DNA from: Aphelenchoides besseyi
Lineage: Eukaryota > Nematoda > Chromadorea > Rhabditida > Aphelenchoididae
Length of the DNA: 64,000 nucleotides
NCBI GenBank assembly: GCA_024699855.1
Contig: JAMPIQ010000003.1
Span: 1,984,001 to 2,048,000 of the forward strand
Direction: 5' to 3'
How positions within the stretch are numbered: position 1 is the stretch's first letter; each line of letters opens with the position of its first letter. The notes beneath the pieces were generated by a model. The model was given only the letters and a program-made list of their open reading frames with translations, did not search any database and was not told where the DNA came from. Below are positions 22,701-31,955 of this stretch, piece by piece. Made by a program: the position numbers and the translations under genes.

Positions 22701-23882
22701 ACAAGGAGACGGCTTTCAACTGCAAACACAACTCACACCAACGATCTTTCGTTTTCGAAGGCACAACGTTTGAGTTGGCTGAAGCTTTGCTCAACGGCTA
22801 CAAGGTTACGCGATTCTTTCGTGCGTGGCACTACCCGGAATGGACGACGGAACTCTTCAAGCCCTACGTGCGACAGTTTTTGAAGGCGAAAATGGAGAGC
22901 AAAAAGTGCAAGTACGATGAAGCGGATCAGCGTGCCAATTTCGAACGAGAAATTCGTGAACATTTGCAAATCGACATTAACACCTTGGAAATGAAAGACA
23001 ATCCGGGACGTCGAACTGTCGCAAAACTGTGCCTCAATTCGCATTGGGTAAGTGATCGGTTCACACACTGACAACCCTTTTTTTCAGGGCCGATTCGGTA
23101 TTCGAAATCGAATGGCGCAGACGGAGATTACAACTTCCACGGCCAAAGTGATTTCGATTTTCGAGGATCGGACGGTCGAGGTCGGTTGGTTCGAGTTTTT
23201 GCCCGATGACAGCTACTTGATCATTTACACGAAGCGACCCGAGTACGTGAAATCGGGACCCTCATCGAATTTGGTTTACGCGTCTCTCACGACGTCGTGT
23301 GCTCGGCTTCAGCTCTATCGTATCATGAAAGCAATCGACGAGACTCCCGGCTTCTCCCTCATCTACACGGACACAGGTTGGAAGTCGTTGGAGACCTAAT
23401 TCGGGGGGAGTTTTAGATTCGGTTATTCTCTCGAAACCGCGAAATGCTGAGTTGCCTTTCGAAGTCGGCGATCGTCTCGGAATGATGGAAAAAGAAATGC
23501 CGGACAAGGAGATTTTGGAGGTAAGCGAACATTCGAAAATTTTGTGAAAAAACATTTACAGGTGGTTGTGGCGGGCAACAAACAATACGCAATGCAGTGT
23601 CGTTCGATTCGCGATCCCACTGAGGTCACAACAACGATCAAAATTCGTGGAATCACTTTCACCAAAGAAGCCGCTGCCGAGCTCTCCTACGAACGTTTCA
23701 AGTCGATGGCGTTGAACTACGACGATGACGCTGTCGTCAAATGTTCCTATCGCAAAATTCAACCGAACAAACGCGGAACTGTTCACACAAAAGACACCAT
23801 TCGCTCCTATCGACGCTATTACGTAAAAGGATTCGTCGGCGAAGACCTCAAAGTCTATCCGTTTGGTTACAAATTCCAATAA
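19713..23882 (+). CDS. polB: Protein-primed family B DNA polymerase (Maverick pPolB)
   Basis: It replicates the element. I read eight exons: 19713-20015, 20055-22030, 22069-22304, 22341-22419, 22459-23047, 23088-23376, 23417-23520 and 23562-23882, giving 1,298 residues in one frame. The N-terminal ~280 residues are followed by a cysteine-rich region (20610-20960) of zinc-binding type. The 3'-5' exonuclease motifs are YDFET (about residue 416), HYASRFDL (about 506) and YGRND (about 637). Polymerase motifs are A, DIQSMYP (about 862); B, KLCLNSHWGRFG (about 1061, with Trp where Tyr is usual); and C, YTDTDS (about 1157). Introns split each of A, B and C. NGCYFHGH, just before motif A, is typical of this polymerase group. 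No disabling change is seen. Confidence 0.95.
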
Positions 23883-24135
23883 AATTTGTTGTCTCTTCGA
23901 TTTAATAAACAATCATTTTGAGCAACTCGATTCAATTAACGAATGGTTATTAGTTGGTTTATCGATTGTAAAGCAACCACACAAAAGAAGGAAATTATTT
24001 GAAAATAGACAGGACGTTAGGTAACCTCACGAACATGCTTAGGCTATACGAAAAAAGGCTTAGGCTTACAAGACTTTGACATAAAAGTAACCCAAAAAAT
24101 TCTTATGAATGGGTTTAGGTAGGTGAACATTAGGC

Positions 24136-24549
24136 TTAGGCTTTTGCGTCTTTCCAACGAGGAGAAAACTTTAGCAAAAGTAAAAGAGAACCGTGGTCCC
24201 CAATTGCGGGAAGTTTGTTGATTAGATCGTTGACAACTTGATCATTTTCGGTGGGAGCTGTCAAGTCGATAAAATAGGTTTGTCGTTTCGATGCTGCCAC
24301 AGCGTTCTTGAGTTGTCCTCGTGGACGAACAACGCACATTAGCTGTGTGACGATTGAAGGCGAACAGACGGTTATTGAGATTCGCCGTAAACGACGATCC
24401 GAATAGAGAAGAAGAGCGGATTCGAGGTTACTGATTAGGAATTTGCGAAAATGTTTGCGATCACAATTCGAATATTCGACTACACTTCCATATGTGGAGC
24501 CGGTTAGAAATAGACGAGAATTGGAACAATCAGAGCGTCCAGCAGCCAT
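24136..24549 (-). CDS. Maverick minus-strand gene 1, unknown function
   Basis: The product has 137 residues: GSTYGSVVEYSNCDRKHFRKF, then LRRISITVCSPSIVTQLMCV, then a Leu-rich end GSLLLLLKFSPRW. TTCAG lies 12 bases before the ATG (24549), a possible trans-splice site. The stop TAA lies inside a GCCTAAGCCTAA motif. It is the last of three same-strand ORFs reading away from the ATPase and is convergent with polB. I do not recognise it. Confidence 0.55.
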   Translation of the reverse strand: MAAGRSDCSNSRLFLTGSTYGSVVEYSNCDRKHFRKFLISNLESALLLYSDRRLRRISITVCSPSIVTQLMCVVRPRGQLKNAVAASKRQTYFIDLTAPTENDQVVNDLINKLPAIGDHGSLLLLLKFSPRWKDAKA

Positions 24550-24582
24550 GAGGTACAGCCGACTGAATGATTTTAAGAGCGA

Positions 24583-24783
24583 TTACAAAAAGTTTAGTTG
24601 TACGGTTAAACACTCCGCCCTCTTTTCCAAATCACTCGATTTCAAAATAGTATCTTCGATTATTTTCGTCAAATGGCAAACAGTGGGCCAATTTGAAGCG
24701 GAAGTCTTGACTTTGGCGATTAGGGCGTTTTGAACGTAGACCTCAATGTAATTGCATTTGGCACAGGAAAGTGCATCAACCAT
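24583..24783 (-). CDS. Maverick minus-strand gene 2, unknown function
   Basis: A 66-residue product from an ATG that overlaps the stop of the upstream ORF (TGATG at 24785-24781). Content includes ALSCAKCNYIEVYVQNALIA and a Lys/Glu-rich C-terminal half. The overlap suggests termination-reinitiation, or that the two ORFs are one gene with an undetected frame change. I found no intron that joins them. Confidence 0.45.
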   Translation of the reverse strand: MVDALSCAKCNYIEVYVQNALIAKVKTSASNWPTVCHLTKIIEDTILKSSDLEKRAECLTVQLNFL

Positions 24784-24974
24784 CAACTTTCCAAATTTAT
24801 TCGCAAATAAACAGATGAATCAAAAACCGAGGCAACATTATAGGCAACACATAACTTGTAAGTCGAACGAGTAGAAACACGCGATAACAAGCGAAAATAC
24901 GGACGTTGCTCATCGTACCGACTATTTGCCAAACCCATTGAATAATCGAATGACAAATTAATTTTTTCTTTCAT
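24783..24974 (-). CDS. Maverick minus-strand gene 3, unknown function
   Basis: 63 residues (KINLSFDYSMGLANSRYDEQ, RPYFRLLSRVSTRSTYKLC). Its ATG is only 26 bp from the ATPase ATG on the other strand, so the two genes share one very short divergent promoter or use start sites inside each other. No known motif. Confidence 0.45.
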   Translation of the reverse strand: MKEKINLSFDYSMGLANSRYDEQRPYFRLLSRVSTRSTYKLCVAYNVASVFDSSVYLRINLES

Positions 24975-25000
24975 TTTGCGTTTGTTCGTGTTCTAACGAT

Positions 25001-25666
25001 ATGTTGAGTGTTAACGAGGAGGATTTAAAGTTTCGTTTGCCGTTCAATTCGATGATATCCGGAAGCTCATCGTCGGGGAAAACGCAGTGGTTGATGCGCT
25101 TTTTGGAGAACTCGCAACAAATGGTCAAACCCGCTCCACTCAGCTACTTGTATTGCTACGGTCATTACACACCGGATGTTGAGCGAATCGATGCAATGGG
25201 CGAGAATTTTTATGTCCACGATGGAGCCCCAACTCTTGAGACACTTCAAACCCTTCCGAAACCGTTGATTCTCGTTCTCGACGATCTAATGGGAAGCATT
25301 GAGCCGAAGTTTTTGGAAGATTTGTTCGTTAAAATTTCACACCACGAGCAAATCGGGCTAATTATGCTCGTTCAAAACCTGTTCGACAAGAACGTTCGAG
25401 TTCCGCGCATTAATTCGCACTACATTTGTTTAATGTCCTCACCGAACGCACAGCTGTCACTTCGAACAATCGGCTCGCAATTGTTCACCGGCAATCTACC
25501 GTATTTCATGAACGCATTCAAACGAGCGATTAAAACCCGCTCATTCGGCTATTTATTGATTGACATGCACCCGCAAAGCAATCCGCTTCTACGTCTGCGT
25601 TCCGATATTTTTCCGTTTGAACAGCCGGTTCGAACTTTTCTTCCGGTTAACGGCATACAAGCGTAA
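25001..25666 (+). CDS. Genome-packaging ATPase (Maverick, FtsK/HerA type)
   Basis: 221 residues, the usual size for Polinton ATPases, in one exon. Walker A is GSSSSGKT (residues 21-28) and Walker B is LILVLDD (89-95), followed by a polar sensor region near LIMLVQNLF. In related viruses this ATPase pumps DNA into the capsid. The start ATG lies 26 bp from a divergent ORF. Intact. Confidence 0.93.
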   Translation: MLSVNEEDLKFRLPFNSMISGSSSSGKTQWLMRFLENSQQMVKPAPLSYLYCYGHYTPDVERIDAMGENFYVHDGAPTLETLQTLPKPLILVLDDLMGSIEPKFLEDLFVKISHHEQIGLIMLVQNLFDKNVRVPRINSHYICLMSSPNAQLSLRTIGSQLFTGNLPYFMNAFKRAIKTRSFGYLLIDMHPQSNPLLRLRSDIFPFEQPVRTFLPVNGIQA

Positions 25667-25947
25667 CCAAATTCGTTTTGTTACGTCGCAACATGTGATT
25701 AATTATCGTGTGGGTGGTCGGAATGGCACTTCAAAAAACTTTCGTAACCGTTTTGTTTCAAATCAACAGATTAATTGCTTTGGCGCTTCGAAACTCTACA
25801 AAAGTGTAAAAATTCGGCGGCCCAAAAGGGCGGGACTATTCGGAGTGCCACTTCGTGAGTTCAAATCTCGATCATTTCAATCACATTTGTGGTTTTGTTG
25901 TGTGCTCGCGTTTTATTTCTGCTGTTCATTATTCTCTTCCGTTAATC

Positions 25948-26354
25948 ATGGTTCAATTCCCGAAAAACTCGAAGGAGGAAGCCAAATCGGAGAAAATGAA
26001 GTCAGTTTACGGTTCCTTTTTGTTTATTGTTATTGTTTCAGGACATTCACAGGCCATGTAATGGTCATCGGTGAGCGCTACAAGTGCGCGAGCGGTGATG
26101 TCGTGCGAGTTGTGATCGAGGTCGATGACCCACGAGAGGGAAGAAACCGTGAACTCACGGTGATGGGCTTCGAAGAAGCCATCGATTTTCTTCAAGCCCT
26201 AAAGCCGGATGGGCACTATCGATGGTACAATTTGCGCCAACCAATTGCCAATCCCGACGATGTCTGTTTTTTCTCCAAAGCATCAGCGGCTCGTGAAGTC
26301 GTGGACCCCACGTGTGTCCATTGCAACGAAGGAAAAGAGAACATAAAACAATGA
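25948..26354 (+). CDS. Maverick conserved-looking small protein, unknown function
   Basis: Exons 25948-26000 and 26042-26354 give 121 residues. Content: a lysine/glutamate-rich start (PKNSKEEAKSEKM), GHVMVIGERYKCASGDVVRV, FEEAIDFLQALKPDGHYRWY, and a C-terminal CVHC pair with charged tail. The intron has a canonical GT-AG and keeps the frame. The fold may be a small beta/alpha domain. I do not recognise it. Confidence 0.6.
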
Positions 26355-26701
26355 AATCCCTCTTTCAAATCCGTTTGATTGTTGTGAATGTCCCTAATAA
26401 AGGTGTGTCTTCATTCGCATTAGCGTCTTTCGGGTCTTTTTTTTCCGAAGCAAAGCAACTGCCGACGACCAATAAACGACAGGACGGAATAAAGTACAAT
26501 GAGAGGGAAACGATCAGTTTACCATTTCCAATCATACGATTCAGAACTTGTAAACCCGAAAAGAATTAAATTTACGAGGTGGATATCGGTTGCATTGTTA
26601 TGATGCAGATTAATTAGGGCAAAATGACTGGAGCCAGCAAACGGAAGATGTAATCAACGGCATACGCTGAAATTCCGCCACAATCACCACAAGGCTTAGG
26701 C
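26355..26701. other. Maverick intergenic stretch
   Basis: No gene supported. It ends in AAGGCTTAGGCTTATCG at 26690-26706, one of the recurring TTAGGC-type motifs. Confidence 0.4.
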
Positions 26702-26729
26702 TTATCGTCGAAGGTATACTTTCATTGAC

Positions 26730-26921
26730 TCAACACTTTTCGCAACACATGTGTGCGCGATCAAGTTTCTGAGAAGACGAAAAGGCGCGCGAACCGTCGG
26801 CCATTTGACAAACTGTCCCCAAAACTTGCGTCCATAAATTAGACGGAAACGTGAGCGCATTACCGTAAGCGGCGTCGTGTGTCTGGGCGCCCAACAACTG
26901 TGCCGATACATCTGTTGTCAT
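26730..26921 (-). CDS. Maverick small minus-strand ORF, unknown
   Basis: 63 residues from an ATG at 26921 (TTDVSAQLLGAQTHDAAYGN, then DRAHMCCEKC at the end). It faces away from the cargo gene at 27022. Composition looks coding (mixed, no runs), but an overlapping frame (26911-26702) is also open, so the choice of frame is uncertain. Confidence 0.38.
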   Translation of the reverse strand: MTTDVSAQLLGAQTHDAAYGNALTFPSNLWTQVLGTVCQMADGSRAFSSSQKLDRAHMCCEKC

Positions 26922-27021
26922 TTAATCTCTCCTTTCCAAGTATTCAACTTCACTGCAATCGAACTGTCGAGTTTTGTTTTTACTTTTCGTTGATTGTTGT
27001 TCGTAACGCACATTTGTAGCG

Positions 27022-28196
27022 ATGCCAATTCAACCCAAGCAAATTGTTGCCGACCAATTTATGTTCGTTTGCGACGAATCGACCGTATACAGATTCGACT
27101 ACAAAAACGACACGCAACAGTTAGTCCGGTTTTTTTCTTTTCTTTTGTTGTTTTTTAGAGCATTTGATGTGAAATTGTCGGCTCCGTGCACTAGCAATGG
27201 AACAGGCGCTTGGCGTCTGTATTCCGTTTATCCACTGGATCCGCTAACAGTGGCCGTATCACTGGGCGATCGTTTGGATGTGCAGTTCTTTTGTATTGGC
27301 AAACTGTGCATTGAAAAGGGAACTCTACAAATTCAAGAACAACTACTGCGCTTAGATGATCACGAGCGAGGTCGATACATGCAATTGGAATGGTTGTTTC
27401 AAGAACCATCTTGTGATCTCAAAGATGGTTTGTGGTGTGTCATGTTCGACTTAAATATCGGGACGCTCGTCGTAACGAAAATTTCGTTTCGAGATGACCA
27501 ACTCCAACGATCAGAGTATGCACCATTGCCGTTTGCGACAAAGTATTTCGCTCATTTCGACGGTTGTTTTTATGGATTAAAGGTCGGTATGCCAGGTGAT
27601 GACGATTCTGATACCGTTGATCTTATCAAGTTCTGCACATCGTCTCGCCAACAAATTCGCCAAACAACGAAAATTGGGACAGAAATTTGTCCTGCTCATC
27701 ACTTCACTTCTGGTTAGTTGTCATTCGTTTTTACATTTCGGCTTTTCGTTTATTCAGGTTTAGGATCCGCGTGTTTAATCGGGAAAACAGTGTTTGTCTC
27801 CATTTTATCGTTGGAAAGTAATCAAAAGACCAATTTGTTCGCTTTGGATCTGGAAACTTTACAATGGAGTCTGTTTGACACGTTGGATTACGGTCAACCT
27901 CATGTACATTGGAGATACGTTCTGTTCACCGACCAGAAGAAAACATTAATTGCGCGTACAAACTCTACTCATCCAGAACCTTCCAAGTCTTTTCGCTATG
28001 TCTTCAAGTAGTTGGTACACGTGCAGTGAAATTATTTCCATTTAGTGAGCCCGATTCTCTGACCGACTCAGCATGGTTATGCCTTAGGAAAATCATCGAA
28101 GCTCAACCGAGCGCACGAGAATACATTCTACCGAAATTACCTGGAAAGTTCAAGAGGGAGTATTTAGGATTCAACACGCCATTTGTTGTCTGTTAA
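27022..28196 (+). CDS. Maverick cargo gene: beta-propeller/kelch-like protein
   Basis: Four exons (27022-27119, 27159-27712, 27758-28007, 28046-28196) give 350 residues with all phases consistent. Repeated blade-like strands are seen: DQFMFVCDESTVYRFDYKND, GAWRLYSVYPLDPLTVAV, DGCFYGLKVGMPGDD, NLFALDLETLQWSLFDTL. It matches a gene fragment at 57.33-57.8 kb in the order W-x-DGL, then DG-x-x-YGL, then a D-L-(V/I)-K strand. It is not one of the standard Polinton genes. It may have been captured from the host or shared between Mavericks. A role in protein binding, for example as a ubiquitin-ligase adaptor, is only a guess from the fold. Confidence 0.7.
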
Positions 28197-28303
28197 TAGT
28201 TTTTTCGACAAATAAACCCATTTTGTTGCTTATATTTCACACTCGATACACAACCTAAGAAGAAATCAGAATTGGAACTTTTACTCATCATATTCATTCC
28301 TTT

Positions 28304-28666
28304 ATGTCTCAACGAACGGCTGCGTATTCCACTGTTCGGGGATTATTGCCGGTGACATCGTTTCTCCAACGATTGAAATCCGCAAATTCGGATCAGAAGC
28401 GGCGAGATTTAGTGGCCGATGCTACCGGAGCCGAACTTTTGGCGTTGGTTGAGATTGCCTACAATGTGTTGCATGCGCATTTTCCGTTGAAGCACCAACA
28501 ACTGGAGCGCTTGCGGCCACACGCGCCACTTGTCCGAAAACTTTCGCGAGTACGAAGTGAGAGATCGGCACGTCGACTCGTTCAATCGGGAGCAGGTGTT
28601 GCGGCGCTAATGCCGATTATCACACCGATTTTGATTCATTTGTTGGCTTCCGTGCGCCACGACTAG
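28304..28666 (+). CDS. Polinton-type small structural/accessory protein (p1)
   Basis: 120 residues. The middle, LLALVEIAYNVLHAHFPLK, followed by a run of basic residues (LERLRPHAPLVRKLSRVRSER) and a hydrophobic C-terminus (ALMPIITPILIHLLA), matches a protein found in most animal Polintons just before a larger basic protein. Its function is not established; a DNA- or membrane-binding virion component is plausible. Its TAG stop (28664-28666) is followed in the same frame by the next gene. Confidence 0.8.
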   Translation: MSQRTAAYSTVRGLLPVTSFLQRLKSANSDQKRRDLVADATGAELLALVEIAYNVLHAHFPLKHQQLERLRPHAPLVRKLSRVRSERSARRLVQSGAGVAALMPIITPILIHLLASVRHD

Positions 28667-28687
28667 TTGCTCGATTTATTGGCTCCG

Positions 28688-29797
28688 ATGGCGCGGACGT
28701 TTGTTTTGATTCCACCGGAACGTCTTCGTGATAACGTGTCAGAATTAATGGCCCGAAAAATGTCGGACAATTTTTTAACGAACGCGATGTTGATGCTCGA
28801 GAAAATTTACACTGACAAAAAGCTCTCGACAAGTCAACGAAATTTGTTGATGAATCAGGCACTAGTCGGCTATTTGAAACAATGGAAAGCTGTCGAAAGC
28901 AAGCCGGTGGCTGTCACTGTGACCGATCAACCAAACAATCCGTCGCCCGAAATGACCGCCGCGATTACGACCAAAGAGGAATTGCCATCGAACATTACAG
29001 AGTCCGGGGATGGTGAAACAGTCGCTGAAATCACAGACGAGCCGCCAAAGAAAAAAGTCAAGATCACAACTCCAAAGAATTCAACTCTCTCGGCGAAGAA
29101 AAAGTTGACGGCAAAACCGAAAACCGCAAAAGTGACCTCCGAGACGAACTCTCCGTTCGGGACAACCGTAACCTCCGAAACAACCTCTCCAACGACTGGC
29201 TCTCCTCCCACAAACAAGCCGACAGGCGCTGCAAACAAGCCGCCTGTTACCGCAAAATCGCAAAAGTCGACCATTGGGCAAAAGAACAATCAGCCAAAGA
29301 ACAGCGGGGATATTGAGAAACGTAAGGCGGATTTTGAGCGCATGTGGCTCCAAATGAACGAGAATCCGTTAGAATACGGAATCGATTCACGGAATCGTGT
29401 TTACAATACAATATCCAAACGCCCGATTCAGGGCAGTAATGCGAAAGACGCATTGGCATTTCTCATGAACACCGGCACATTCAACAAAGCACCTGCTGGT
29501 ACACGCACAATGAAAAACCAATTGATTGCGATGAAGGAATTCAATGATTATTTTCCCAATCCACCGATAAGCAACACCAAATCGTCTCGGAACATGAGCG
29601 GAAACGGTCGGCCACAAACAAAAAAGATCCGCAAAAGAAATTTGGCCGCAGAAATCAATCTTGCGCCAAAATCGACGATCATCAATATGAAAGGAAGAGG
29701 ACTGTTGCGCAGAAAAGTTTTAAAACCGAAACAATTATCTCGAACTTACAAATCGAAAGCGCTTTTGAGTTTTCGTCCCAAAGTTTGGTTGTACTGA
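28688..29797 (+). CDS. Polinton-type basic virion protein (p2)
   Basis: 369 residues from the ATG at 28688, in the same frame as p1 and 21 bases after its stop. It starts MARTFVLIPPERL, like the KMxLVxP start of the Polinton protein that follows p1. A helical segment (LTNAMLMLEKIYTDKKLS) is followed by a Thr/Lys/Pro linker of low complexity (about residues 100-205). The conserved C-terminal part has KRPIQGSNAKDALAFLMN and ends very basic (KIRKRN, RKVLKPKQ). It is probably a core or DNA-binding protein by analogy. The frame is open without introns. Confidence 0.78.
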   Translation: MARTFVLIPPERLRDNVSELMARKMSDNFLTNAMLMLEKIYTDKKLSTSQRNLLMNQALVGYLKQWKAVESKPVAVTVTDQPNNPSPEMTAAITTKEELPSNITESGDGETVAEITDEPPKKKVKITTPKNSTLSAKKKLTAKPKTAKVTSETNSPFGTTVTSETTSPTTGSPPTNKPTGAANKPPVTAKSQKSTIGQKNNQPKNSGDIEKRKADFERMWLQMNENPLEYGIDSRNRVYNTISKRPIQGSNAKDALAFLMNTGTFNKAPAGTRTMKNQLIAMKEFNDYFPNPPISNTKSSRNMSGNGRPQTKKIRKRNLAAEINLAPKSTIINMKGRGLLRRKVLKPKQLSRTYKSKALLSFRPKVWLY

Positions 29798-29866
29798 TCC
29801 CTTTTTTTGTATTCGTCAACGATTAAATGTGAGTTTAGAGTTTTGTTTATTTCAATTGGTTTTAGA

Positions 29867-30703
29867 ATGGAAAATTTTGTCGACTATTTTTGTTCTCTGG
29901 ATACGTTGATTTCATTGCGCAAACGATCGGATGCAGCCAATCGGCCGATCGACTACTCGAATCCTCTACCGACTCGGCTGATCGAATACGCAACCCGTAA
30001 CTTCAATTTTGATTTATTCGGTGGAAACAACGATCGCGCCCTCAGATTCCAGCAGTTCATCGTGGAATCACCGCTCACAATCCAACCGTTTGAAGACCTT
30101 GAGGCTGATGAATTCGATCACATTGAAGATGGCGCTTGGGACAAGAGAACCATTTTTGTTTATTTTGGGAAACAAAAGATTCCTCTGAAAATGCGAATCA
30201 CGGAACTAATCGTTATTGCTCAACTCGTGAATCTACAAAACCTCAAAATTAACGCGCTCGACGTTCCGGAATTTGCATTAGCGTGTCTATCCGAGCTCTA
30301 TTTGGTTACTACTCTCGCGCACGTCGTGCTACAAGGAAATATTCGAAGCGTCAATGATCTGCGAATGTGGACAGGAATGATGGAGTGCTGCATTTTTACA
30401 TTCGAAAATGTCACGTTCATCAGTCATTATGACACACTCAACACTTCAATTATTCCGGCCAGTGATCGCTACAAAATCGTCATGACCGAACACACACTCT
30501 GGAATTACGTGTCTTTCCATTATGCTTTGGAGGGAAACGAAGATCACTGGACAGCCGCTTTAAATCTCTACCGTGATCCGTTCAAGCGGTTGTTTGCTCC
30601 AAACAACGGAACTGACGAGTTGAATGGTCGCCAAACAGCGACGGTTACCATTTCAACTATATGTTTTCCAAAAGTCAACAGTACAAATCACCAAATTCTA
30701 TAG
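29867..30703 (+). CDS. Maverick protein of unknown function
   Basis: 278 residues from an ATG directly after TTTTAGA. The stretch upstream (29829-29865) has GT-AG ends, so the leader is likely spliced. It begins MENFVDYFCSLDTLISLRKR and contains RLIEYATRNFNFDLFGG and a helical middle (ITELIVIAQLVNLQNLKINA), with no transmembrane segment or catalytic motif I recognise. It lies just before integrase, in the position used for variable genes in Polintons. Confidence 0.65.
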   Translation: MENFVDYFCSLDTLISLRKRSDAANRPIDYSNPLPTRLIEYATRNFNFDLFGGNNDRALRFQQFIVESPLTIQPFEDLEADEFDHIEDGAWDKRTIFVYFGKQKIPLKMRITELIVIAQLVNLQNLKINALDVPEFALACLSELYLVTTLAHVVLQGNIRSVNDLRMWTGMMECCIFTFENVTFISHYDTLNTSIIPASDRYKIVMTEHTLWNYVSFHYALEGNEDHWTAALNLYRDPFKRLFAPNNGTDELNGRQTATVTISTICFPKVNSTNHQIL

Positions 30704-30812
30704 TCGCGATTGTATTTTTTTGCGAATCAATAAACTTTGGCGTTAACACTTTTTTTCCCATTTTATCTTATAACCGAATTTTGCGTTCGCATCGTAGAGT
30801 TGTGTTCCAATA

Positions 30813-31931
30813 ATGAGTGTCGATGAGAATGAGCGTAAACTCATACTGAAGGCCTATCGATCGCTCGATTCCTCCGCCGCTTATTCCGCTGTTGACAATC
30901 TATGGCGAGTTTTAAGGCCAAAGAGAATTTCGCGCGCGAAAATCGTTCGAGTATTGGAAGAGGATCGAACTGCTTCACTTCATAAGCCTCGACGCTATCG
31001 TTTCAAACGTTTGAAAACCAAACCGGCGGGCTTCTACACCGATGCTTCCATGGATTTGATGTTTATGCCCGAACTTGAGCATTGGAACAATGGCATGCGC
31101 TACGTATTGGTTTTAGTTGAAGGCTTGAGCCGACGAATATTTACACAACCTCTACGAACCAAAAAGCCCGAGGATGTTATTGAGGCGTTAAAGAAAATTT
31201 TCGAAGAAGCCGACTACCTTTTCTGGTCGGTGTTTAGCGATTTGGGCAAAGAGTTCAAGAATCAAAAGGTCAAAGAGTTTCTGTCATCACTTCAAATCAC
31301 TCAAAAACTTGCTCACAACGCAGAGACCAAAGCAGCTTTGGCTGAACGGGCTATAAGAACATTGAAACAGTGGGAGAATTTTGGTTTTTCTTTTGTAATT
31401 CAAAAATTTAGACGTCTGTACAAATACATGAGTGAAAAGAACACTTATCGTTGGATCGATGCTCTCCATCCGCTAACTCTCGCTATTAATCGTTCGCCAA
31501 ATCGCACTCTTGGTTTTCGTCCACTCGATGTGAATATCGCAAATTGGAAAAATGTGTGGGATCGTCTGTACGCTAATGATCTGAACACGAAACCCTCGAA
31601 ACTCAAAGTCGGTGATCATGTTCGAATTTCAAAGGCAAAAACTCAATTCTCCAAAGGCTATCACCCTGCGTGGACCGATGAAGTATTTCAAATTTCTAAA
31701 AAAATACCAACAAATCCTACAACTTTCCGACTCGAAGATTATCATAACAATGAACCTTCGGGCCGATTTTACGCGCATGAACTTTCAAAAACCACAATGG
31801 ATACCACGTGGCGTATTGAACGAGTTTTGAAGACGCGCACTCGACGTGGGCGTCGACAGCTGTTTGTTGAATGGAAGAATCACCCCGCTTCCGATAACTG
31901 TTGGATAAATGAAAGCGATTTGACTGATTAG
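30813..31931 (+). CDS. Retroviral-type integrase with C-terminal chromodomain (Maverick INT)
   Basis: Exons 30813-31369 and 31412-31931, with a 42-bp intron that could also be read through in frame; splicing restores the family pattern RTLKQ-RLYKYM. The product is 358 residues. The catalytic triad is D81 (MDLMFM), D143 (FSDLGKEF) and E179 (LAERA), giving the canonical D-x35-E spacing. The last ~55 residues form a chromodomain (WRIERVLKTR, LFVEWKNHP, CWINESDL), which can bind histone tails and guide insertion. It inserts the linear element and makes the 6-bp target duplication. Intact. Confidence 0.93.
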   Translation: MSVDENERKLILKAYRSLDSSAAYSAVDNLWRVLRPKRISRAKIVRVLEEDRTASLHKPRRYRFKRLKTKPAGFYTDASMDLMFMPELEHWNNGMRYVLVLVEGLSRRIFTQPLRTKKPEDVIEALKKIFEEADYLFWSVFSDLGKEFKNQKVKEFLSSLQITQKLAHNAETKAALAERAIRTLKQWENFGFSFVIQKFRRLYKYMSEKNTYRWIDALHPLTLAINRSPNRTLGFRPLDVNIANWKNVWDRLYANDLNTKPSKLKVGDHVRISKAKTQFSKGYHPAWTDEVFQISKKIPTNPTTFRLEDYHNNEPSGRFYAHELSKTTMDTTWRIERVLKTRTRRGRRQLFVEWKNHPASDNCWINESDLTD

Positions 31932-31955
31932 TTTGTTATTGTCCTCCACAACGTC

